Shown one piece after another: positions 50,665 to 56,796 of a DNA stretch of 56,796 nt. The position numbers were made by a program, and so were the translations under genes. Under the pieces are notes generated by a model. That model searched no databases. It was given only the letters and a program-made list of their open reading frames with translations, and had not been told where the DNA came from. Location of the stretch: contig DATKRZ010000013.1 in NCBI GenBank assembly GCA_035531955.1, positions 1 to 56,796 of the forward strand, read 5' to 3'. The DNA comes from Bog-756 sp035531955. GTDB lineage: Bacteria; Actinomycetota; Acidimicrobiia; Acidimicrobiales; RAAP-2. Positions within the stretch are counted from its first letter, which is position 1, and every line of letters starts with the position of its first letter.

Positions 50665-51206
50665 TGGATCGGGACGAGATAGAAGGTGCACTCCATGAGC
50701 TTGCCCAGGAGTTGGATGAGCGTGGCGTGATTGCCCGGATCCATCTCGTTGGGGGTGCCGCCATGGTTCTTGCGTACCAATCGAGGTTTTCAACGGACGA
50801 TGTGGATGGGTCCGGCTATCCGACCGACGAGGTACTGGCCGTGGCTGCAGAAGTCGCCGAACGACGTGGCCTGCGATCCAACTGGCTCGACGACTCGGTG
50901 AAGGTGTACTTCCCAATAGCCACTGAGCCCGAATGGCGACCGGTCATCAAGGTGGGAAGTGTCGAGGTGGTCGTGGCCGACGAGCACACCTTGCTGGCCA
51001 TGAAAATGAAGGCGAGTAGGGGAAGGCGAGACGAAGCTGACATCGAGTTTCTACTCGGAAAGTGCCAGATCACTTCTGTCAACGATGCTCTGGCGCTCTA
51101 TGAGGAATACTTTCCGGAAGACGACCTTCCACCTCAAGCGATACCTATGCTTCGCCATGCTTTAGGCGAGTCTCCCCGACCAGGGCCTTCTCGGCGCCCG
51201 AGCTGA
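50664..51206 (+). CDS. DUF6036/AbiEii-like nucleotidyltransferase, putative toxin
   Basis: A 180-aa protein. The N-terminal nucleotidyltransferase motif is 'IHLVGGAAMVLAYQSRFSTDDVDG' (Gly-Gly helix cap and D-D-V-D metal site). 'VEVVVADEHTLLAMKMKASRGRRDEADIEFLLG' is the family's second block, with a Lys that often contacts the nucleotide. It lies directly after an XRE gene with a 1-bp overlap, matching HTH/nucleotidyltransferase toxin-antitoxin pairs. Growth inhibition by nucleotide transfer to RNA is known for relatives and is inferred here. A family hairpin follows 10 bp downstream of its stop. Confidence 0.8.
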   Translation: MDRDEIEGALHELAQELDERGVIARIHLVGGAAMVLAYQSRFSTDDVDGSGYPTDEVLAVAAEVAERRGLRSNWLDDSVKVYFPIATEPEWRPVIKVGSVEVVVADEHTLLAMKMKASRGRRDEADIEFLLGKCQITSVNDALALYEEYFPEDDLPPQAIPMLRHALGESPRPGPSRRPS

Positions 51207-51215
51207 CTGGAGGGC

Positions 51216-51236
51216 CCTCAGCTCGCGGAGCTGAAG
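51216..51236. repeat. CCTCAGC-N7-GCTGAGG hairpin, copy 3
   Basis: Arms CCTCAGC and GCTGAAG (one mismatch) around loop TCGCGGA, 10 bp after the toxin stop. The remaining 200 bp to the next gene show no coding frame. Confidence 0.75.
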
Positions 51237-51437
51237 TCCACACATCGAGCAAGTGCATCAGCTTGTGGCGCACACATGGCTATCAGTAGGTCGGCTCCCA
51301 TGGGACTGCAAGTCAATACCAGCTAAGAATCGTCAGCGAGGGCACTTAGCGCGGCAATCGGATCTGAATGAACGATCTTCTTGCGGGCCAACCACATTGG
51401 CTGACCTGACGGCGGAAGGTGACTGTAGATGGACCGC

Positions 51438-52526
51438 CTACTCCACCGGAACGGTGGGTCTTCCGTCTTCGTCGACCTGGTGGAGGTACTCGGCGATGCC
51501 GTACCCTGTTGCCGTTTTGCCGCTTTCGGTGCGGCAGGTCCACCGGGTCAGCCCCTCGTTGACCACCGTGCCTCCCGACCTCCCGATGTCTGCCACCCGC
51601 AGTACCTCGCCGGACAGCTGGTAAACGCGATCTCGCTTGTCCACGGCGACGGCGTGTACGACCCGCTGGGTCAGTTCGTCGTCGCCAAGCTCGGTCCGCA
51701 GCTGCCACTCCTTGATACTGGTCACTTCGCCGTCAACAGACACCCAGCCGCGATGTAGGTCGCCGGCCGCCGTGCCGAGGCGGATTCCGCCGAAGTGCAT
51801 CGACTCTCCGATGTTGATGCTGAACCACCGCCACATCGGGGGACCTCCCCAGCGGCGCGGACCCCATGAACGATCGCGGTTGCCGTGAGCACCGTTCCAG
51901 GTGTGGGGAACACCATCGATCGTCATCGAGCCCGTCCACCGACCGGCCTGTTCGAGATGGCCCTTGCCGGTCGTGCCCGCTGCCGCAGTAGCCTGATCAC
52001 TCCGAGGCCCCGGAGTCCCCTGTCCGTCAGTGCCCACCCCGGGGGAGACGGCATCGAACTGCACGTTGACGGCCAAGCGGACCGGGCGGGCATCTCCGTT
52101 CCACGGATGGCAGGTGCGCGCCACCGCGTCGACATCAGCCACGATGCGCCACGTCTTCAGGGCATCGATCAACTCGTATCGAACGCCGCCCACCTCTAAC
52201 GGCGGCCCCACCATCTCGTGCTGGTCGACTACGTGTCGGTACTCAGCGAGCTCTCCTCCTGGGAGCCACGCTGAAAGGCTGACGTCCATCGTGCCCTCGT
52301 TGGGTCGGATTCCGATCCGAGTGAAGAAGCCGCTATCGGACGCCGGGTCGTAGGCATTGAAGTAGTACGACTCGCTCCAGGCTGCATCCGATTCGACCGG
52401 GTGGGCGTAGTCGTGGCTGGGTCCGAGGATCGGCACGGACTCAACTCTTGCCGAAATTGCCGCACGACGCTCAACCTGTTCAATACCCACTGGCGTCCGC
52501 AATCCCCGACCCGGTTCCCCGGTCAC
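51438..52526 (-). CDS. AttH-like / DUF7064-DUF7065 family protein
   Basis: A 362-aa soluble protein. The N-terminal half is a lipocalin-like barrel ('WSESYYFNAYDPASDSGFFTRIGIRPNEGTMDVSLSAWLPGG'). The C-terminal half carries the family signature 'HGNRDRSWGPRRWGG' followed by 'WRWFSINIGESMHFGG'. Such proteins occur beside steroid, bile-acid and lipid genes in mycobacteria and other actinobacteria; a ligand-binding or isomerase/hydratase role like AttH or CrtC relatives is possible but unproven. The GTG at 52526 has no clear ribosome site and the start could be later. It is divergent from the MFS/amidase block. Confidence 0.72.
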   Translation of the reverse strand: MTGEPGRGLRTPVGIEQVERRAAISARVESVPILGPSHDYAHPVESDAAWSESYYFNAYDPASDSGFFTRIGIRPNEGTMDVSLSAWLPGGELAEYRHVVDQHEMVGPPLEVGGVRYELIDALKTWRIVADVDAVARTCHPWNGDARPVRLAVNVQFDAVSPGVGTDGQGTPGPRSDQATAAAGTTGKGHLEQAGRWTGSMTIDGVPHTWNGAHGNRDRSWGPRRWGGPPMWRWFSINIGESMHFGGIRLGTAAGDLHRGWVSVDGEVTSIKEWQLRTELGDDELTQRVVHAVAVDKRDRVYQLSGEVLRVADIGRSGGTVVNEGLTRWTCRTESGKTATGYGIAEYLHQVDEDGRPTVPVE

Positions 52527-52662
52527 CGAAGCCCGTGTCTACCCCACTCTCACCCCAAACTTGCCCTACAGCTATCCGGCGAAAATGCCGACATTCCTAA
52601 CGAGAGGAGTGCCATGTCCAACACTCGGCGACGAGCGTCCTCCGGCGAAAGAGGTGGGGACC

Positions 52663-52812
52663 ATGGGGGCGGACTCGGCGTCGGTGAGGAAGGTCGCAAG
52701 CATGGTCCCGATCGTGGCCGCGGTGACCGGGATCATCGCTCCGGCCTACGTACTGGCATTGACCCAGCACTCGGTATTCGTTGGGTTCGCCACTACCGGA
52801 GTGCCCAGTTGA
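52663..52812 (+). CDS. Small single-helix membrane peptide, 49 aa
   Basis: 'MGADSASVRKVASM' leads into the helix 'VPIVAAVTGIIAPAYVLALT' and a short polar tail ending GVPS. GAGGTGGGGACC precedes ATG 52663. No family is known to me. It ends 50 bp before the MFS gene and may be a subunit or accessory peptide of that exporter. An overlapping frame from ATG 52614 has a better ribosome site (GAGAGGAG) but implausible composition. Confidence 0.5.
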   Translation: MGADSASVRKVASMVPIVAAVTGIIAPAYVLALTQHSVFVGFATTGVPS

Positions 52813-52861
52813 CCGCCGGCAGGACGTCGGCGGGTGGAGCAGCCCCTTTGAGGGGGAATCC

Positions 52862-54460
52862 ATGACCACAGCCATTGAGTCCGACGCCGCGCCGGCAACG
52901 GCGTCCTCCTCGGCATCGCTGGCCATCCCGGCCCGCACGATCTCCAAGCTCGCCGTCCCGTTCCTCGGCCTCCTCGGTGCCATCCAGGGAGCGTGCCCCA
53001 ACATCGCCTCGACGGCGCTGGTCGGTGCCAGCCGTGCCCTGCACATGGCGGGGAGCACCCAGGCCCTCGCGGCGAGCCTCCAGACCATGTCGATCGCCGC
53101 CACGGCCATCACCACGGGCCTGCTGGCCGATCGCCTCGGGCGCCGGCACGTGCTGATGGTCGCGCTCGTGATCGGAGCCTTGGGCAACCTGATCGTCCTG
53201 GCGTCCCCGACCTCGGCCGTCTACATGCTCGGCATGATCGTTACCGGCGTCGGCCTCGGCGCTGTCTACGGATGCGCTTTCGGCTTCATGAGCGCGGTGG
53301 TGGCGCCGGCCCGGATGGCAGCCGCCATGGGCGAGTTCGTGGCCGTGGTCATGGGCGGCACCGTGGTCCTCACGTTCGTCGGCGGCATCCTGGCCAGCTC
53401 GCACTGGCGGATGGCCTACGTGCTCATCCCTGTTATGTGCCTGGCCGCCATCGTGGCGACCCCAGTGCTCCTCCCCAAGGTCCCACGGGTGACGGGGGCC
53501 AGGCTCGACCTCCCGGGCCAGGGCCTGCTGATGGTCGGGGTAGTGCTGTTCCTCTACTCGGTGAGCCAGTTCGCCCACAGCATGACCAGCCCCCGGACGC
53601 TGGTGCCACTCGGATTCGGGATCGTCGCGCTCGCCGGCTTCGCCATGTGGGAGGGTCGTTTCGACGGTGCCTTCTACCCGATGTCGCTGTTCCGGTCACC
53701 ACTGTTCCTGGCGGCACTGTGCGCCGGCTTCATCTTCAATTTCGGCACCGCCGTGTCCTTCCTCCAGGTGACCAACCTGTGGCAGTACGTGAACGGCCTG
53801 AAGACGTCGCAGGTGGCGGTGTGGCAGCTGCCACTCATGCTGTCGGGTATCGTCGCTGGCCTCGTCGTCGGACGGAAGATGTCCAAGGGGATGTCCGACC
53901 GGGCCGCCATCCTCCTCGGCGGGGCGACCAGCGCCGTCGGCTTCGTGTGGCTGGCCGTGTTCCACGGGGCGTCGGGCCTGCTCGGGTTCCTGCCCGGGCT
54001 GATCCTTGTCGGCGGTGGTGTGGCCATCGCCTCCGTCCCGTTCGGGAGCCTCATTCTGGCTGAGGCCCCGCCCGAGCACCTCGGCCCGGTGTCGAGTTCC
54101 CGCCTCACGTTCGGGCAGATCTTCTACACGGTGGGCCTGGCGACCTCGACGGTCGTGATCGACCGCATGACCACTGGTGGTGTGGTCCACCGGCTCGAAC
54201 ACGCCGGCGTGCCGGCCAACCAGATCGGCACCGGCATCGACGCCGTCAACACCTTCGCGGCGAAGGGCACCGCGCCCACCACGTCGCTGGGCAAGCAGGC
54301 GCTGCACGACGCCGTCACCTCCTACGGCCACGCCTTCGCCATGACGATGTACGTCGGCGGTGTTGTCACCCTGGCGGTGGGCATCCTGGCCTTCGCCCTC
54401 CTTTCCCATGGTTCGGGTGCTCCCGCGCCCGACGCCGATCCGGTCGCCACGGCGGGCTGA
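52862..54460 (+). CDS. MFS transporter, DHA2-type (about 14 helices)
   Basis: A 532-aa transporter. Helices 1-6 include 'LAVPFLGLLGAIQGACPNIAS'. The loop 2-3 motif A is 'GLLADRLGRRHVLMVALVIG', and motif C-like 'GMIVTGVGLGAVYGCAFGFM' lies in helix 4-5. 'RLTFGQIFYTVGLATSTVV' lies in the C-terminal half. The length and extra helices suit the drug:H+ antiporter-2 subfamily. Transport direction and substrate are unknown; the downstream linear amide hydrolase suggests import or export of an acyl-amide or its product. TTTGAGGGGGA precedes ATG 52862. Confidence 0.88.
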   Translation: MTTAIESDAAPATASSSASLAIPARTISKLAVPFLGLLGAIQGACPNIASTALVGASRALHMAGSTQALAASLQTMSIAATAITTGLLADRLGRRHVLMVALVIGALGNLIVLASPTSAVYMLGMIVTGVGLGAVYGCAFGFMSAVVAPARMAAAMGEFVAVVMGGTVVLTFVGGILASSHWRMAYVLIPVMCLAAIVATPVLLPKVPRVTGARLDLPGQGLLMVGVVLFLYSVSQFAHSMTSPRTLVPLGFGIVALAGFAMWEGRFDGAFYPMSLFRSPLFLAALCAGFIFNFGTAVSFLQVTNLWQYVNGLKTSQVAVWQLPLMLSGIVAGLVVGRKMSKGMSDRAAILLGGATSAVGFVWLAVFHGASGLLGFLPGLILVGGGVAIASVPFGSLILAEAPPEHLGPVSSSRLTFGQIFYTVGLATSTVVIDRMTTGGVVHRLEHAGVPANQIGTGIDAVNTFAAKGTAPTTSLGKQALHDAVTSYGHAFAMTMYVGGVVTLAVGILAFALLSHGSGAPAPDADPVATAG

Positions 54461-54531
54461 GCCCGCGGGACCGGTACCCGACCTGGCCGCAGGCGCACGA
54501 GCCGGCCACCGAAGAAAGCGCAGGACAAGAC

Positions 54532-55527
54532 ATGTGTATGACATTCAAGCTCCCCACCGCCGTTGACGGTACCGTCGTGGCGGCCCGCAGCATGGAGTTC
54601 CCGATGGGAATGCCCACCCAGCTGGCCGTCCTCCCGGCGGACTTCGCCGGCACCGCCTCGCCGGCCGACGGCGTCACCTGGAAAGCCCGCCACGGTGTGG
54701 TGGGAATGGGGATCTTCGGCAAGGCCGACTGGCTCGTCGACGGCCTCAACACCGAGGGCGTCAGCGCCCACTTCCTGTACATGCCGGGCGGCTACTGCAC
54801 TTACCGGGACCCGTTGGGGGACGGGACCAACCTGGCCCAGGTGGACCTGGCTGCCTTCCTGCTCGGCACCTGTGCGACGATCGACGAGGTAAAGACGGCC
54901 GTCGCCCGGGTCAACGTCGTCGGGGTCGACCCCGGGATGGGCTTCGTGCCCCCCGTGCACTGCCTGGTCCACGACCGTACCGGCTCGGTCGCCATCGAGT
55001 TCCACCCGGACGGCACCCGGGTGGTCGACAACCCGGTGGGCGTGGCCACCAACGCCCCGTTCCTGGACTGGCACCTGACCAACCTGTGCAACTTCCTAGG
55101 GGTCTCGGCCGAGAACCCTCCCGAAGAGGTGGTGGGCGGGCTCACCTTGTCCGCTCTCGGCCAGGGTGAAGGCCTGCGCGGCATCCCGGCCGACTACACA
55201 CCCACGGCACGGTTCGTACGTCTGTTCACCATGCTGCGACTGGTGTCCCAGGCCAAGGACGCCGACGAGGCCGAGCAGCTGGCTCTACACCTGTGCAATG
55301 CCTTCGACATCCCGCCGGGGGCGATCCAGGAGTCCATGGGCTGCAATCTCGTGCCCGAGGTGACCGTGTGGGACTCCGTGCTGAACCTCAGCACACCCCG
55401 CTATGCCTACCGGATGATCGGAAACCCCGAGACCTATGTGGTGGACCTGTCGTCGGTGGACTTCACTGGACCGGCCCGCCTCCAGGACCTGCGCTCGAAG
55501 GGTGGGTTCACGCCGCTCACCGTCTAG
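54532..55527 (+). CDS. Linear amide C-N hydrolase (choloylglycine hydrolase/penicillin V acylase, Ntn fold)
   Basis: A 331-aa Ntn hydrolase. Met1 is followed by Cys2, the autocatalytically exposed nucleophile. Other pocket residues match bile-salt hydrolases: Arg19 ('VAARSMEF'), Glu22 in place of the usual Asp, Asn174 ('VATNAPFLDWHL') and Arg227 ('YTPTARFVR'). No signal peptide is present, so it is probably cytosolic. Family members cleave conjugated bile acids, penicillin V or N-acyl-homoserine lactones. The Glu for Asp change and 'ARSMEF' are closer to the PVA/acyl-amide side than to classic bile-salt hydrolases. It is 71 bp after the MFS stop, probably one operon. Confidence 0.88.
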   Translation: MCMTFKLPTAVDGTVVAARSMEFPMGMPTQLAVLPADFAGTASPADGVTWKARHGVVGMGIFGKADWLVDGLNTEGVSAHFLYMPGGYCTYRDPLGDGTNLAQVDLAAFLLGTCATIDEVKTAVARVNVVGVDPGMGFVPPVHCLVHDRTGSVAIEFHPDGTRVVDNPVGVATNAPFLDWHLTNLCNFLGVSAENPPEEVVGGLTLSALGQGEGLRGIPADYTPTARFVRLFTMLRLVSQAKDADEAEQLALHLCNAFDIPPGAIQESMGCNLVPEVTVWDSVLNLSTPRYAYRMIGNPETYVVDLSSVDFTGPARLQDLRSKGGFTPLTV

Positions 55528-55568
55528 TCTCGCCAAGAAGAGGATCGATCCGGTCAGGGGCGATAGTG

Positions 55569-55587
55569 CTCAGCCTTTAGAGCTGAG
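55569..55587. repeat. CTCAGC-N7-GCTGAG hairpin, copy 4
   Basis: Six-bp perfect stem CTCAGC/GCTGAG around loop CTTTAGA, almost identical to the CTCTAGA loop of the first copy in the 56.3-kb array. It lies between the amide hydrolase stop and the frameshifted gene. Confidence 0.8.
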
Positions 55588-55610
55588 GACGCTCCAGGGA
55601 ATCGCAGAGG

Positions 55611-56236
55611 TCATTGTGAAGATCGCTGGGACTCCCAAACGCTCCAGTCCAAGAGGTTCGCCTTGAGTCCCATCGCGCTGGCAGCTTGGACCAACCCTGC
55701 GATGGCCTCGTTTTCAGTGACGGACCGCCCGACTGCGGTCGAGACGAAGCGAACGATGTGAACATTCGGTTTCACCGTCTCGATCCCCAGACGCATCGTA
55801 AGCCACTGGTAGACAACTGGCCCCAGCCCCTTGACCTGTCCCTCGAAATCAGAGAACGAACTCGACTCTGCCCAGGAACGAAGATCCTCAAGGTCTCAAC
55901 TCCGAGGCGTCTGACGAACGCAACCAACCCTCGGAGTTGCCCTGCCCGAGTCCAGAACTTATAGCCCGATAGGTAGGTTGCCAGTTCGGTGTTACCTTCT
56001 TTGTCGTTCGGGTAGCGGCTGAAAAACGACTCGAGGTCATCGAGAGTACGCACGTCGTTCCATCTAGTGGACTCAAAATGCTTTATCGCATTCCGGACAG
56101 TCGTTGTGTGCTGCTGGTAGTCGATCACCGTGTCGAGAAGTGTTGATACAAGATCTGTCGCGAGGTAGACGTTGGAGGTCAGCGGAATGGCCTGGCACGC
56201 GAGCGTCAGTTTGTTCTGCTCGTCCTCACTAAGCAT
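55611..56236 (-). pseudogene. Frameshifted gene of unknown function (HhH-like C-terminus)
   Basis: From ATG 56236 a good frame runs 'MLSEDEQNKLTLACQAIPLTSNVYL...TRAGQLRGLVAFVRRLGVETL'. It then loses sense near 55885, where one G appears missing. Shifting one base restores 'EDLRSWAESSSFSDFEGQVKGLGPVVYQWLTMRLGIETVKPNVHIVRFVSTAVGRSVTENEAIAGLVQAASAMGLKANLLDWSVWE' to the stop at 55611. Together this is a protein of about 208 aa. The phrase 'VKPNVHIVRFV...LLDWSVWE' resembles HhH-GPD-like proteins, a weak inference. It may be a real mutation or a sequence error. Confidence 0.65.
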
Positions 56237-56683
56237 GAGGTCATTCTTGCCAGAATCTCAACAGCCTGCAGGGCTGAGTCCACGGACGTACTCAGCCGTG
56301 CGAGCCCGATCGAGGCGAGGTCAACTGGCAGGCCTCAGCCTCTAGAGCTGAGGTACCGGGTTCGGTCTCAGCTCAATGGGCTGAGATGTGGTCGGCTGTC
56401 CTCAGCTCAACCAGCTGAGGACAGCGCTAGATAGAGCGATCGAGACCTGCAGCCGCGATCGCCAATTGACACATCCTTCTTAGGGCACTTGGCGCTGTCG
56501 CATTGACCCGCACGGCCTTTCGTAAGGCATCAGGTGAGCCGCTATTCCGGGATTGAAATGCATCGTGAAGACATGAGCTTCACGAAACTGATACTCATTC
56601 GGCGGCGCCAATGGATGCGGGTTTAACTCCGGTCGCGCTCAACGCAACAGTGCCCATTTTCGGCACCCACAGCCCCGACATGT
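56237..56683. other. Non-coding region with tandem hairpin array
   Basis: About 450 bp without a credible gene on either strand. It contains the tandem CTCAGC-family array (56333-56425). The rest, 56426-56683, is comparatively AT-rich and shows no recognised RNA or element. Confidence 0.55.
56333..56425. repeat. Tandem array of three CCTCAGC-N7-GCTGAGG hairpins
   Basis: Copies start at 56333 (loop CTCTAGA), 56366 (TCTCAGC/GCTGAGA, loop TCAATGG) and 56400 (loop TCAACCA), a period of 33-34 bp with 12-13 bp unrelated linkers. In the last copy the stem extends to 13 perfect base pairs (GCTGTCCTCAGCT/AGCTGAGGACAGC, 56395-56425). Arms are constant and loops vary. No T-run follows. Confidence 0.88.
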
Positions 56684-56796
56684 TCAGCGTGCGACAGCCA
56701 CCGGGGTGAACTTGCAGTCAAGGTGCTTGATCCCGTTGATGAAGGGCGAGAGCAGGCGGTCCGGCTCGCCGACGCTCTCGATGTCGGGTACGCGTT
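56684..56796 (-). CDS. Probable cytochrome P450, C-terminal fragment (5' part outside window)
   Basis: The minus-strand frame entering from the right edge reads 36 residues: 'RVPDIESVGEPDRLLSPF' then 'INGIKHLDCKFTPVAVAR' and TGA at 56684-56686. The order of an acidic stretch, an Arg, then 'F.NGIKHL...FTP' is the usual C-terminal end of bacterial P450s, after the heme-Cys loop. Too little is present for a firm call or substrate. Confidence 0.5.
   Translation of the reverse strand, partial: RVPDIESVGEPDRLLSPFINGIKHLDCKFTPVAVAR

Noticed and set aside
51216..51236. Meaning of the arm CCTCAGC as a restriction site.
   Set aside because: The arm equals the BbvCI recognition sequence, but no corresponding enzyme or methylase is seen, and the fixed 7-nt loop is not explained by it.
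52614..52865. Small open frame from ATG 52614 with a strong ribosome site.
   Set aside because: The product is Arg/Gly/Asp-rich without hydrophobic or structural pattern and overlaps the better-supported 49-aa membrane peptide.
56333..56425. CRISPR array.
   Set aside because: The invariant parts are two short palindromic arms, not a 24-37 bp direct repeat. Linkers are only 12-13 bp and no cas genes are present.

Overview
The window is a high-GC chromosomal segment of an actinobacterium, most likely from the class Acidimicrobiia or a close relative. The evidence is GC-rich codon use with many GTG starts, a mycothiol-dependent formaldehyde dehydrogenase, a Ddn-type F420-dependent reductase, a MarP-type membrane serine protease, and a secreted SGNH hydrolase ending in the six-fold 'DGGVFAFGDA' repeats common in Acidimicrobiia. 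No rRNA or tRNA genes and no CRISPR array were seen.

1-12.2 kb: a GH15 glucoamylase/trehalase cut by the left edge, the MarP-like protease, a cysteine-paired beta-propeller lipoprotein, an unrecognised protein, a small methyltransferase, a PLP decarboxylase, mscR, an epoxide-hydrolase-like protein coupled to a sterol-desaturase-like enzyme, and two envelope proteins with Thr/Pro/Ala repeat tails. 12.4-17.4 kb: a coupled membrane-protein pair, a Ddn reductase-TetR operon with a readable promoter and two operators, an epimerase, PPK2 and a SRPBCC protein. 17.6-21.1 kb: a phosphotriesterase-like hydrolase, an acyl-CoA ligase and a crotonase in one operon. 21.1-27.2 kb: a SNF2 helicase/SWIM pair and an AbiE-like type IV toxin-antitoxin pair with a palindrome across the antitoxin start.

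27.3-36.1 kb is a light/B12 island. A CarH/LitR-type cobalamin photoreceptor repressor is followed by two divergent coupled operons: FAD oxidoreductase-DUF1365-cyclopropane-fatty-acid synthase on the minus strand, and SRPBCC-SDR-DUF2867-photolyase on the plus strand. The regulator's promoter and the divergent promoter share a 14-bp palindromic motif, a plausible common operator. The island fits light-induced membrane remodelling plus DNA photorepair.

36.1-39.4 kb holds a McrA-like restriction endonuclease broken by three frameshifts, the SGNH/beta-propeller protein and an IstB (IS21) remnant. 39.4-43.5 kb is a xyloside/xylose block (GH1, xylB, xylA) that looks slightly less GC-rich. 43.9-49.1 kb is a small exopolysaccharide operon built around a PelF-type glycosyltransferase and a multi-pass membrane protein. 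49.4-51.2 kb has a HipA remnant and a second HTH/nucleotidyltransferase toxin-antitoxin candidate. 51.4-55.5 kb has an AttH-like protein, a short membrane peptide, an MFS exporter and an Ntn-type linear amide hydrolase. The right end has a frameshifted gene and the C-terminus of a probable cytochrome P450.

The most unexplained signal is a family of short hairpins, CCTCAGC-N7-GCTGAGG. They were found only in intergenic DNA between 43.6 and 56.4 kb. Four occur singly and three as a tandem array, with constant arms and variable 7-nt loops.
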